NCBI GenBank assembly: GCA_905147135.1 | Contig: LR990050.1 | Coordinates: 2,616,501 to 2,680,500 of the forward strand | DNA length: 64,000 nt | From: Blastobasis lacticolella | Lineage: Eukaryota > Arthropoda > Insecta > Lepidoptera > Blastobasidae | Direction: 5' to 3' | The notes under the pieces: model-generated | Told to the model about the DNA's origin: nothing | Databases searched by the model: none | The model's input: only the letters and a program-made list of their open reading frames with translations | Program-made: the position numbers and the translations under genes | Part shown: positions 24,001 through 35,299 of the stretch, one piece after another | Layout: each line of letters begins with the position of its first letter | Numbering within the stretch: position 1 is the stretch's first letter

Positions 24001-24130
24001 GCGTTAATATCCCAGTAGTGCTCTCGCGCACAAGGGTCCGGGTCCGCCTTGACCATGATCCAGGATTTGGCAGGTCAGGTAATTACAGTGAGCGACTGCT
24101 ATCTGACCTCCGTGACCCTGCTACCGGGTA
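24001..24130 (-). mobile_element. SINE family A, 3' portion, minus
   Basis: Text GGCGTTAATATCCCAGTAGT, TCCGCCTTGACCATGATCCA and GTAATTACAGTGAGCGACTG is the complement of the SINE 3' half. It stops abruptly after CCGTGACCCTGCTACCGGGT. Confidence 0.8.
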
Positions 24131-24235
24131 CGGTACGGTAACATCGCCAGTTGTAAGTATATTATGTTGCAGTGATATTGCCCAATGGCAACCGAACCAC
24201 AGTAATTTTTACTTTGACCGAAAATCCTTTTTAAA

Positions 24236-24415
24236 TTACCTAAGGAGGCACACCGACGGCCCACCTGCTTTAAAGCGGCCACCGCCGTCAAGTACATCTG
24301 CAATCAAAGGCGAGCGGATGAGGTGCCAGCCTTTGAGGTACTTGACGGCCTACCTGCTTACCATCAGGCAGGCCGTAAGCTTGTTTGCTACCTTTGTGGT
24401 ATAACAATACCTATA
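24236..24415 (+). mobile_element. LINE 3' tail pieces (family E), plus
   Basis: CTTACCATCAGGCAGGCCGT, then AAGCTTGTTTGCTACCTTTG and TGGTATAAC, is the plus-sense version of the tail at 21.5, 22.6 and 44.3 kb. A second, degraded piece (GACGGCCCACCTGCTTTAAA) lies just before it. Confidence 0.65.
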
Positions 24416-25835
24416 AACATGCCTTTTGAAGAACCCCATGTTACAGTGCAAGGGAAATTACACCTTATGACTGTTCATAAATATATACAACGTAAGATAC
24501 ACTAGTATGATAATAGATAGACTAAGTTAACAGCAGTTTGATGAACTGTATCTTCTTAAAAAAAGTTCCTCCTCTACGATGCCTTGCGAACTTTACAGCG
24601 GTTAATAAAACTATCGTATCTTAAAAGAAATTCAATTTCTACAGTTTCATACTCTAATTATGAACAGTTGAACACCTTTAAAGTACGAGCAGGAACTGCA
24701 TCCAAAGAGTTAAGCAACTGTGAAGCCTTTATAATGAAAACGAAGTTTACAGTATGGCACAAGTTAGTGGCCATTGGGGTAGCGAGAAAAGTAACTTGGC
24801 AAACTTGTATGGCTTTAGAGAAATTTTATAATATTTTCTACAATTTTCCTTGTAAACGTTGTCTCTAAAATTGTTATTATCTTGTATTACACCAATACTT
24901 TTGGGGGATTATAGGTATGCGGTATTGTAGGTATGGTCACCGGACCACATTAAATCATACACACATACATAGGTACTGTAGCATGTGTGCTCGTGCAGGT
25001 CTTAGGTAAGGACGGGCTCAAAGACAGGTAGATGTCGGAGGCCGTATGTTTGGACGGGCTCTAAGTTAGGTAGGCGTTCGGGTTGGCCTGCTGCTCCTGT
25101 AGGGTAACCGGGGCTCTAGTCGGTTAAGTAGGTTAGAGCAAGTAGGATGTAGGCGTGTAGGCTTAGATAGGTCGGAGCAAGTAGGACGCAAGCTGTTATC
25201 CTGCGTCTATGAGCACACATAGCACTGGCTAGGTAATAATTCAAATGTGTTCCATTTGAATTAGATGTAAGGTATCATATGTATTTTATAGAATTCTTCC
25301 AATAACGCTTCTCAATATAACATTAATTTAACATTTGCAATTTACTTTAAACTAAATGTAACACGCAGTGCTACAGTACATACATACACACTCATTTACG
25401 CATCCCCGAGGGGTAGACAGTAACTGTCATATGCCACATAAAGCATGGTCTTTATACATATCTATATTATAGTATACCGTACTTACCCACTTGGGTATTT
25501 ACTGTTGGATTTTAGTGGGCAAGTTTCATATTTATAGTTTAGTTTAGTTTAGTTTCTTTAATTTATTTAGTGACATTTTGAAATTTTTTATGAAAGTGTA
25601 ATACGTATGTATGTATGTAAACTCTTTATTGTAATTCAAAAGAAATACAGTAGGTAGAAAAATATCATTTTACAAAGCAAAGGCGGGCTTATCCCACAAT
25701 GGGATTTCTTCCAGCCAACCTTAGACCCTCTGAAAGGAGATCTAAAGAGCGGTGGAGGCAATATTGAGTTACACCTAAATACTTATATACAACACTTATA
25801 ACTAAATTACTTCTATTTTACAGGTATTAATTAAC
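24416..25835. other. Gene-free stretch with G-rich tract
   Basis: No supported gene; the 94-codon frame at 24584-24868 has no motif. At 25000-25200 there is an AGGT/TAGG-rich tract in which GAGCAAGTAGGA occurs twice in similar contexts. At about 25540-25555 there is a TTTAG repeat. Around 25600-25760 there is a LINE-tail-like segment (AAACTCTTTATTGTAATTCA, AAGGCGGGCTTATCCCAC). Confidence 0.5.
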
Positions 25836-27042
25836 TTAACCCTTTAACCGCCAAGGTCGGATATATCCGACAAAAATTTTCGTGCTCATTTCGCCAAGGA
25901 CGGATATTTACGACCAAATACCACTACTCGGTTAATCTGCCTTTTTGTTTGATAGCACTGTATTATATTAAAATTATGTTCATAATTTGGTAAATAGTTG
26001 ATGAAGTAATCATATACAATTGCTTACACTTTAGTTTCTTAATTAGAAGACTTAAAAATAATGTCTAAAGTTGAATAAATTACTGATAGTATTATTCGAA
26101 AAGTGTATTGGTGTCCAGCGCCAGTGACGGAAAAATCCGACAATAAGGATGGGACATAAGCAATGATTTACTGGTAGAAAAATCCACATAAATTAAATTA
26201 TTTCTGTTTATACTTACTAATTTATTATAAAACGAATAAAGCAAATGTTACTCTATAGTAAACACATTTATTTCTATAAATAAATGTGTTTATTTTGTTT
26301 TATTTATAATAAATAAAGCTTAAAAATGTCGGTGACTGAATCGACAATTCCCATCCCTAGTCTGCATGTTTAGAAACTAATGTTGCTAGTACACCCAGCG
26401 CCACGGACGGAAAAAGACGACCGCTTCTGACGTCATAAACGAGTGCCGCCTTCTGGATTTTTCCATTGGTGTTGTGCTTATGCGTGTTATTATTATGTTC
26501 GTGTTATCGATTAATGTGATTAAACATGATTACAGCTGAAGAATTAATACGTATTCTGGAAGGTGATCTGTAGTTAAATATCATTAGAATCTGTCAAGGT
26601 TCGATTCGATAAACTGATATTAATATTGTTGAAATAAGTATAATCATGTTTGTTAAAAAACTGACCAATGTTGTTTGTTAACTATTGCATTTAGATAAAG
26701 AATACTCTATAGGACTGCATTGAAAAATAAGAATAACAAAATTCTTTTCATGACCAATTTTATTGTGCGGAAATCAATAAATCTTTCAATATCTGTAAAC
26801 GCTTTTTGTTTCATTGTGTTACCAAAATACCTGCTAATATAAGAAATAAAATTACAAAGTAACGTTTTCTATCTACTGTCTGTTACGATATTTAGATGAA
26901 ATTGTAAGCGTTTGAAGGGGAATTACCCATATCGATATACTATTGAACATCACTATTTGTTGTAGGTATTTATTTTTCGTTTTACTGTGCGTGGCGCTGA
27001 GGGCACGCCAACTGATTCTAAGCGTGGCGGTTAAAGGGTTAA
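25836..27042. mobile_element. piggyBac-type non-autonomous DNA transposon (MITE)
   Basis: TTAA at 25836-25839 and 27039-27042 brackets perfect 14-bp inverted ends: CCCTTTAACCGCCA (25840-25853) and TGGCGGTTAAAGGG (27025-27038). TTAA duplication with CCC...GGG ends is the hallmark of the piggyBac superfamily. The interior (1,171 bp between the inverted ends) has no transposase frame. It holds four degenerate 23-bp repeats (see findings), a perfect 14-bp-arm hairpin (26260-26291), and CAGCGCCA at 26115-26122 and 26395-26402, with its complement TGGCGCTG near 26993. Mobilisation would need a transposase from elsewhere. Confidence 0.88.
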
Positions 27043-27450
27043 ACAATAGACATTCATTTATGTATAATACGTACTTGTATCATTCATTATCAATTGACTT
27101 GTAACACTGTCACCAATAAAGTACTTGTATTTTGTATTTGTATATACATATCTAAGTGTGAATCCTGTTTACTGGGTCTATGGTAAATGGCTAAGTACCT
27201 GTGCATACACATACACATATATTTTCACTTCACTACATAGATAGATGAATAGATAAACACTTTATTGCTCATACAAAAACATACCTAATACAGTTTCCAT
27301 CACACCGCCCACAGCCACCACGCACGTACCTACGAAGCACGTACCTACCTTAATAAACTTAAATTTATTTTAGGTAAATTAGGTACGTGTTTGAATAAAA
27401 ACAATAATTGTGGTACGGTTGAAACACGTACTTAGAAATATTTATAAAGT
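27043..27450. other. Spacer with repeat tail
   Basis: No gene. Around 27240-27280 the text AGATAAACACTTTATTGCTC resembles the complement of the 6600-6625 tail. Confidence 0.45.
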
Positions 27451-27673
27451 TGCCATCTGACCTCATTGATCTTGTTAACAAAGAAACCTAATCAGTTTGG
27501 ATCGTGGATAGAATTTGTAAAAATTTTGTCGTCTTAATTTGCAGGTTACATCACGATGTTTTCCCTCACCGTAAGAGCGTCGGTTAGTATTTAGTAAATG
27601 GCGGCGCTGGGATTCGAACTCGATATGTCGGGATACAAGTCGTGCCCTTTAACCATTAGGCCACCGACACACC
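27451..27673 (-). mobile_element. SINE family A, minus copy
   Basis: The complement of the SINE is readable: TTGCCATCTGACCTCATTGA, TCACGATGTTTTCCCTCACC, GTAAGAGCGTCGGTTAGTAT, GGGATTCGAACTCGATATG (B box complement) and CTTTAACCATTAGGCCACCG (A box complement). Confidence 0.85.
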
Positions 27674-28502
27674 CATTGAGTTGTACAGCGATGCAGTTGT
27701 TAGCAGTTTATGATGATGATTATCATCATCATGAGTGAAATAAAACAAGTGGGTTAGGTATTTAGTAGGCAGTTTTACTTTGGATTTGCTTGGTGCCATC
27801 AACCTTATTATTAATTCTATTTACTATTTTATTAAAAATCGGTGTTGGGCATAACACATTTCCATGACACATTTCCACGAAAATGGCGAAATAACGAAAA
27901 CAAAAAATAATCTGAGTCACAACCTCAACCAGGGTGCATAAAAAGACGTAATGTATCAATATATAGAGGATTTGTCTCCGACAGTGAATGTGTACATATG
28001 TACTTGTATATACCAAAGTAGATAAAGAAATACTAATTGCACCCCAAATATAGGTTGCATTTTTTTTTCTGTGTGTATGTGTATTTTGGGTATCTATCAT
28101 TTATATATTATCTCGTTCAAATCGCGATAACTTATTCAATGAAATACGCTAGAACTGGGAATAAAATTCTAAGTATCGGTTTCTTTGACTCCAAGGTTAA
28201 GTTTGGCTTAAGGTAATCTTCTATTGAATTGTTAGATTAGTGTTTTGTTTGAATAAGCGTAAATAGAGTAAATCAGTGTAAAATAAATTCATCCATGAGA
28301 TAAATTTATTACAAAATTCATCATTTAGCGAATAAACATGAGCACAGTAATTAATGAGAAACTTTAAACGAAATTAATTTTACTAAGTGTAAGCAAGATA
28401 TTAACTGTGAGAGTATTTTGGTTTTCAAATCCTTTGGATATAATCTGACGTAATTATTAAAGTTCAAGTTTCTGTAGAATAGGGTTTTATTCTATTTTAT
28501 AG
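27674..28502. other. Gene-free stretch
   Basis: Includes GATGAT and CATCAT runs near 27710-27732 and AT-rich spacer. A 112-codon minus frame (27762-28100) has no recognisable motif. Confidence 0.4.
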
Positions 28503-29016
28503 TAGGGGAAGGTAGCCTGAAACGGGTGGATCGGGTCAATAAGTAGTGCCGACGGGTACATGTTATGAGAGTAGCCGAATATTGACGAGTTTCGATCCGT
28601 TTTGCTCGGGCACCGGAGCCGCTTAATGGCGGAGGTATGTTTAACGTAAGTATATAAGTGCTTAAATAAAAATTAAGATATGTGTTCCTTGTCAAGATTG
28701 CGCTTTTATTTTAGCGCTATCTAACTTTCAATTAAGACAAAGAGTTATATCGGATTACCCTTAATTTCGAAGTCTTTAATTACTTTATAAAAATATGTGC
28801 TATTGCAAAACGGGTATGGTTTTGTATGAGAAATTTAATACAAAATGGATTACATTATGAACTTGTTATTTCAATCTATATTGTAAAAATACCTCAAAGA
28901 AGTATAGCTATTAATATTACATCAATAGAAAGGTTGATTTTGTTAGGTGGTTGAGGTTTTAAGTTTGAACATTTTAACAGGAAACATAATGTTAAATCCT
29001 TACAGTGGAAATGATA

Positions 29017-32000
29017 TTTTTTTTTTTTTTTTTTTTAATTTTAGACTATCCAGGCATTTGACCGCTATCTCACTTGGTGGTAAGTGACGATGCGGTCGAA
29101 GATGGAGCATGCCTGTCTAGGAACAGCCCATTCACTCTAGCCTTGAAGGCTTCCAGATTATAGTGATCAGGGAACACACTCGCAGGCAACGCGTTCCATT
29201 CCTTAGCCGTTCGCATTATAAAGGTTGAACCAAAGCGGCTCGTGCGGGCAGCTGGAAGATCCACGACATAAGGATGAAGCGCTCGCCCGGATCGCGTTTC
29301 CCGATGGCGGAAAGGGGCCGGCGGAATGAGGTCGTGCAACTGTTTCGCACACTCTCCGAAATGCAACCTATAGAATACCGATAGACACGCAACCCTACGC
29401 CGATGCTCGAGGCTCTGCAGCTTAGCCTCAATTAATTGCGGATCACAAATTATCTTCTTTGCACGTTTTTCCACCGAATCCAAAGCGGCCAGTTGGTATT
29501 TGGCTGATCCATCCCAGAGATGGCAGCAGTACTCCATGCATGAACGAACTTGTGCTTGATATAATTGAAGCAACTGCTTTGAAGTGAAGTACCGCCTGAC
29601 CTTCGAGAGGATACCAAGTTTCTTGGCTGCAGTCTTGGCTTTGGATTCGATGTACTGTCCAAAGTTAAGATTGGTTGATAGCTCAACACCAAGGAGCTGT
29701 AAATTGTCGGTAATTTCCACAGCTACATCCCGGAAAGCCGGAGTTAGATGGAATGGACTCCGTTTGGCGGAAAACAAACACGCCTGTGTTTTGGTAGCGT
29801 TGAACGCCACTAGATTGGCTTCGCCCCAGTCGGAAACTGCCTTGAGAGCTTCGTTCAAACGCCTAACCATGGCCTCTCGACAAGACTGAATGTCGTCCCT
29901 GTTAGCTTTTGCCTCTGACAGATATCTATCCGTTACTGTGCTGTCGTCAGCGTACCCGAGGGTACCGGGTACTAGAAGATCGTTGATATGCAGCAAGAAA
30001 AGAGTCGCGGACAGAACCGACCCCTGAGGAACTCCCGCGTCGATAGCCTGAAGATCAGACGAGTAACCATCGAGAACTACCCGGATTGAACGTCCACTCA
30101 GAAAGTCCGAAATCCAGGTGCAAAAGCCAACAGGAATGCCAAATGAGGGAAGCTTGCTTAGTAGGGCTGCGTGCCAAACCCTATCAAAGGCCTTGGAGAT
30201 ATCGAGCGACACAGCAAGGGCCTCGCCATGCTTCTCAATGGCCTCACTCCATATATGAATGGCATACACCAGAAGGTCCCCAGTCGACCGACCACGGCGG
30301 AATCCGTACTGGTAATCGCTGAGGAGATCGTTACCTTCGAGATGCGCAAGGAGTTTGTTGTTCAGTGCACGCTCCATAATCTTACAGAGAATGGAGGTGA
30401 CTGAAATAGGGCGGTAGTTGGCAGGGTCTGCGCGGCTGCCCTTCTTAGGCACGGGCTGCACATTGGCAAGCTTCCACGACCTAGGTACAATACCAGTCTT
30501 TAGTGAGAGACGAAACAGGCGTGTGAGAATAGGAGACAACTCAGGGGCACATCTACGCAAGACCGTCGCTGGTATACCATCAGGTCCACTAGCCTTGTCC
30601 ACGTCCAGACTCTGCAGGATTTTTAAAATCTCTTTTTGATGTATTCGCACGTCTGCCATAGTGCAGTCAGCGCGGGGTGAGACGGGTGGAGTTTTTCCTG
30701 CAGTATCTAAACGCGAACTCGCCGCGAAATGAGAAGCAAGTAAATTCGCTTTTTCCTCCGCAGCATGTGCCAATGTTCCGTCTGGCTTCAGCAACGGCGG
30801 TAACGAGGAGTGGCTAAAATTGGATTCAACCGCTTTTGCCAAAGACCAAAACGCCTTACTCCCAGGAGGGTAAGAGGCCAGTTTGGCGCCAATCCGGCTT
30901 ATGTGGTCGAATCGAGCCCTGCGTAGCGTCCTTTTGCTAGACTTGGCGGCAAGGTTAAAGGCTCTCTTCAGTTTGCGAGTATCCGGAGACTTATGAGCTC
31001 GAGCCTCAGCCCAGGCAGAGTATGCCGCCTGCTTCAGCGCTTCAGCGCGACGGCACCCAGCACTGTACCATGGACGAGACTTGCCGTTCATCGCTACATC
31101 AGAATACGGAATATAATACTCCATACCCTGCCGTATAACCGCGGTAACGGCTTCAGCACAATTCGACGGGTCGCCCGAAGAGAAGCATGCCTCCCGCCAA
31201 GGATAGGACGAAAAGAAGTGACGCATCTCATCCCAATCTGCTGACTTGTATCGCCACACCCGCCGGGGGTGGCAAAGGGCTTGCTCCGGCGGGGAATAGA
31301 CTGATACAGATTTCACCAGACAGTGGTCGGATGTACCCAGCGGTGCAGAAACCAAAACTGAGTGTCTGTCTGGATCAGTTGTCAACAGAAGGTCTAAGCA
31401 ATTAGCGGTATGAGAGTCGACATCAGGTACCCTCGTGGCACAGCTTACTAACTGGGTGAGATCTAGCGACAGAGCTAGTTTACGTACCTCTCTCCCAGCA
31501 TGATTAGTCACCTGGTATGGAAAAAGCCAATCTTGGTGGTGGGCATTGAAATCTCCCAGGATAACTAACTGCGCCCCGGGGTAACGTTCCCTCGCTTCAT
31601 CCGCCACTTCAATGAGATGGCCACAAAAACGAGTTGTCTCCTGATCCCCGCTGTGCGAGCGATATACGCAGGCATACAGGATTTGCACATGACCTGTATC
31701 CACCAAAAGCCACAAAATGGAGAAATCAGACCCCTCAAAGCTCCTGAGACGCCGAGTACAGATGTCATCGCGAGCGTACACACAGACTCCGGCACGAGGT
31801 ACGAACCTATGCTCGAGAGTATACCCTGGGTAGCTGAGGTACGCTGCGTCGCTGCGCTGCTGGACATCTGATCTGCGTCTCAGTGAGGAACAGCAGCTGC
31901 GGTTTTTCAGTCTCAAGGTGATGGTGGACTGCATCGAGATTGGAGTGCAGGCCTCGAATGTTCGTGAGGTGCACTTTGAGTGGGAGGGCGTGCAGCCGCT

Positions 32001-32440
32001 GTGTATCGTTTCTCCTTTGTTTTTTGTGCTTCATATTTTGAGTGAAAAGGATGGGTTAGGAGGACGGAAGTTGGACGAGGTGACGCTCCGCCAACCAGCT
32101 AGCATGCTCACCATTGCCGCACGGGAAGGTGCCTGACGCGGAGACCGCGGGGACGCCCGAACCCCCCCAGATTGGCTACCTGGCCCTCCCATCCGGTCGC
32201 CAACCGGCAAGGTAGAGCAATCTGGGATTTTTCGTAAGATGGCGGGGCAGCCTTTCACTGGTGGCTAACCAGCTACTTGGGCCCCCAACTATCTACGGTC
32301 GGCCAGCGGCGGCACCGTGCTTCGGATCCCGCTGCCCTCCGAAGCCAGGCACCCGGTACGAGAGTGGTGAGCAGTAGATAAATCGGTAACGCAGAGCAAC
32401 CACAACTGTCCAGACCCGTCCTCCTATAACTATAGTTTGG
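29017..32440 (-). mobile_element. CR1/Jockey-group LINE, nearly full length
   Basis: A minus-strand non-LTR retrotransposon: 20-base poly(A) (T run 29017-29036), a very short 3' UTR, a long ORF2 and a roughly 400-bp GC-rich 5' region ending near 32440. It interrupts the TIR element at 28503-32733. I could not find a convincing target duplication, so the 5' limit is approximate. A 75-codon frame at 32031-32258 ends in ATGA shared with the ORF2 start and has no zinc knuckle, so a genuine ORF1 is not evident. Confidence 0.85.
29070..32034 (-). pseudogene. LINE ORF2: endonuclease-reverse transcriptase, one frameshift
   Basis: Encodes the enzyme that nicks target DNA and copies the element RNA. 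The natural start is probably the ATG at 32034, giving TNIRGLHSNLDAV and LLFLTETQI of the APE endonuclease. A single frame change near 31863-31880 then moves into the 954-codon frame (29070-31934). In that frame: GDFNAHHQDW (127-136), the SDH catalytic triplet (202-204), RT motifs NYRPISVTSILCKIMERAL (507-525), SLDISKAFDRVWH (576-588), GVPQGSVLSATLF (634-646), YADD (661-664), then the thumb and C-terminal region to NLEAFKARVNGLF. Apart from the frameshift it is intact, so the copy is young. The 5.3-kb and 35.3-kb fragments are relatives. Confidence 0.9.
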
Positions 32441-32733
32441 TAGGTATAGCGTTTTTTCCTAATTGTTAGATTTGCCTATCCTAAAAATTATCTTCTACCC
32501 GTTTTGCCCAAATCAGATACCCGTTTTAGGCTCATATGCGGGCAAAACGGGTTTTTTAGAGGTTTCTTATTTTTTCTATTTATAAAATATTTGATAGAAA
32601 ATGCTTTAATTTATTTTCAAGTTGAATAAGTACTTATCCTATCTTATAAACTAAATTAAGCTCAGATATTCACCTTACTTCTAGTTTTTTTATTCTCGCG
32701 CGAAACTTACCCGTTCTACGCCACCTTCCCCTA

Positions 32734-33720
32734 ATTAAACTTTTCCACAGCCCACTGCTATCCAATTAAATATTTTTGTAGGAATCGCTTTATTTAGTTT
32801 TTTATTAATATTATTTACTATTTTATGTTTGTTTTTCAACGCAATAACGTTGACACCTTTATTTTTTGTTGAAGGAAGCCTTTTTGCGTTGTGTCGCTAA
32901 TTCAAAGTAAAAATTTAAAAATAAATAATTGTTGTGTATTTAAAATACATAAATTTAATTACTATATTTATTTGGTGACTACACATGGTAGGTACGTGCG
33001 AGTCTGCTATTAAGTAGTATAGTCAGTCACGGGCGAGATTTTATGCTGGCAAGATATCACTGATAAAATGAAAAGCATTTTTACTGAAATTAGGAAGGCA
33101 GAGAAGAATCTTGGAGTGTTTGATAAATTTTTATTGCACCGAAACAATATTACACATTTATATAAATTATTATTACAGTGGTATCTCCAAAGGCGGTGTT
33201 ATCCCTCAGGGGGATTTGTATATTCATATATTCATATTCATATTCATTTATTCGTAGTAATAAGCATACATAGTCATTTAAAATAGTTTTATGAATAGAA
33301 TTAAGTACCTACTAATAGTTGATGTCAATGTTAAAAAACAATTAATTCAATAGTATCAAATTATCATATAGTATAGGCATGTGATACTCGACTTTTACTG
33401 GGAGGTGGGTCGTCGAGCGGCCTAATGTTTTTGCCTGGCAATATGAAACAAAAGCTCGTCATCGCAGAGCTTTATTGTTCGCTTTTCTACAAAGCCAAAC
33501 AATGTGTGACTGAATAAATAAAAAAAACTGCAAACTCACGCGATAAAGCTATGAATCAAAAACATTCTGGGAAAACAAATTACTTTAAGCTCTTGGAAGC
33601 TCTTTCACGCAGGATTAGGTAGCTGTTTGTTTTCGTAGTTCGTTTAGTTATTCTGTTAATCTTATAGTAAAAGGTCTTTTAGATGTAATATGTACTTATA
33701 CTTGTGTAGCATTCTTTCCA
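32734..33720. other. Gene-free AT-rich stretch
   Basis: No gene. Near 33180-33220 a LINE-tail-like phrase (CTCCAAAGGCGGTGTTATCC). Near 33220-33250 TATTCATA repeats. Confidence 0.45.
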
Positions 33721-33975
33721 ACATGGGTTGGGCTCATACCCCAGAGCCGCCATATACCAATGACTCTTTTGTGAGTTATGTACATTAGTTGAAGACTAAC
33801 CGATGCTCTTACGGTAAGGCAAAACATCGTGACGAAAGCTGCACATTCAGGCAACTGAATGTGTAACCATGATCCACTCTGGTCAGGTTCCCCTGGCAAC
33901 AGGGCCACGTAATTACCTGATCTGCCAAATCCTGGATCATGGTCAAGGCGAACCCCACACCCTCGTGCGTGCCAT
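33721..33975 (+). mobile_element. SINE family A, head-damaged copy
   Basis: Begins in the region where the B box should be (GGGCTCATACCCCAGAGCCG) and keeps TGTACATTAGTTGAAGACTA, CCGATGCTCTTACGGTAAGG, AACCATGATCCACTCTGGTC and AAATCCTGGATCATGGTCAA. Confidence 0.82.
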
Positions 33976-34200
33976 GATGATCATTTAACAAGCTGTAGTA
34001 GCAATGTACACGCGTAACCATATTATTGTGTACCTATGAAAAATGTAACGGAATGTATTTGGTAGGCCAAAAGATTACAATAACATTGTTTTTCTGTATA
34101 CACACCCTAAATACAATCCATATGGACACCACTATTATTCACTTACGTAATTATTTACTTAGAATAGTTCATTTATTATTAAGTTCGCTCCACGTACATA

Positions 34201-34240
34201 TAAAGTACTAAAACATCCATATTGATGTTTTAGTACTTTA
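34201..34240. repeat. Perfect palindrome, 17-bp arms
   Basis: TAAAGTACTAAAACATC and its exact complement flank a 6-base loop. No repeat family attached. Confidence 0.9.
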
Positions 34241-34496
34241 AATGAACTTAAGAATATGTATTATTATTATTTCATTGTATGGATCTAAGTTATCTGCAAT
34301 AAAGATTATTTATTTATTTTTATTTATTTATTGATACGTGGAACCAATTTGTTTCAGCTTGAGTCAGGGAATTAAAACTTCAAATATATGAGTAGCATAA
34401 CCAACCACGTAATTATGACCATAATTAAGCTTATGACGGACTGTAACTTTGTATCGTAATGTAATTTATGTCCATATCTGTATAGCTATTTAGCTG
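34241..34496. other. Spacer, no feature seen
   Basis: AT-rich with a TTTA run near 34310-34330. Confidence 0.4.
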
Positions 34497-34819
34497 AGAG
34501 CGTCGGTGGCCTAATGATTAAGAGGTCCAACTCGTACTGGGTCGACGGCTTCGAACCCCAGTACCGCCATGTACCAATGCCTCTTTTATGAGTTATGTAC
34601 ATTTGTTGAATACTAATATATGCTTTCACGTTGAGGGAAAACGTTTGATGAAACCTGTACACTCAGGCGACTGTATGTGTAATCATGATCCAATCTGGTG
34701 AGGTTCCCTGGTCACGAAAGTCAGAGGACTGTCGCTCCACTGTTATTACCTGAACTGGCAAATTCTGATGAATCCGGGCAATCGCGCGCGAGAGTACAAC
34801 CGGGACATTAAAGCTAATA
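34497..34819 (+). mobile_element. SINE family A, full-length
   Basis: Both promoter boxes are visible: GTCGGTGGCCTAATGATTAA (A) and GACGGCTTCGAACCCCAGTA (B-like). The body continues to AACCGGGACATTAAAGCTAA. It is followed almost at once by a family B SINE on the opposite strand. Confidence 0.85.
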
Positions 34820-34839
34820 TTTAAAAAAATAAAAAAAAA

Positions 34840-35064
34840 TAACCGTGGACAAATTCACACAGCGCCACCTAGCCCCAAAGTAAGTAAAGCTTGTGTTATG
34901 GGTGCTAGATAACTGATAAACTACTTATTCACTTTTAAATACATACTTAGAACACCCAGACCCGTAACAGAAATTAAAATTAATCATTTCATTTTCTGCC
35001 CGGCCGGGAAGCGAACCCAGGACCTCTTGCGTGGCAGACCGTTGACCACTGAACCACTCAGGTC
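34840..35064 (-). mobile_element. SINE family B, minus copy
   Basis: Complement of the family B consensus from CCGTGGACAAATTCACACAG to ACCACTGAACCACTCAGGT. The part holding the CGGCATGTTGACC segment is shortened. Confidence 0.85.
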
Positions 35065-35299
35065 GTTACAATTTGTGTACATACAGATCCGTACCTCAGG
35101 AGGGGTAGGTAGAGACCAAGGACCACCAAGCTTTGCTTTGTCCTAACACAATTGCTTAGCCTCACAGATTTCCACAATTATTTTCATACATAACCTTTTT
35201 GTCACACGTTCAGTTGTACCGTGACGAGGTTATCATTATCGATATCAGACTGCGAGGTCTCTTTGCTATATTGTCTAGGATTCTATAAATATGCTGTAT

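Larger units (their letters stand above)
28503..32733. mobile_element. TIR DNA element split by a LINE (TA target duplication)
   Basis: The left end TA|GGGGAAGGTAGCCTGAAACG (28503 on) and the right end, read in complement, GGGGAAGGTGGCGTAGAACG then GGT (to 32731, followed by TA), match at 19 of 23 terminal positions. The subterminal motif AAAACGGGTA recurs near 28807 and, complemented, near 32495 and 32519. Without the inserted LINE the element is roughly 800 bp with no transposase frame, so it is a MITE. TA duplication points to a Tc1/mariner-like origin, but the GGGGAAGG end is not one I can name. Confidence 0.75.

Noticed and set aside
24584..24868. 94-codon plus frame as an exon
   Set aside because: No motif, no clear splice signals, composition like the surrounding AT-rich DNA.
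32031..32258. 75-codon frame upstream of the 29-kb LINE ORF2 as its ORF1
   Set aside because: It overlaps the ORF2 start as ATGA but has no zinc knuckle or RNA-binding motif; kept only as a note.
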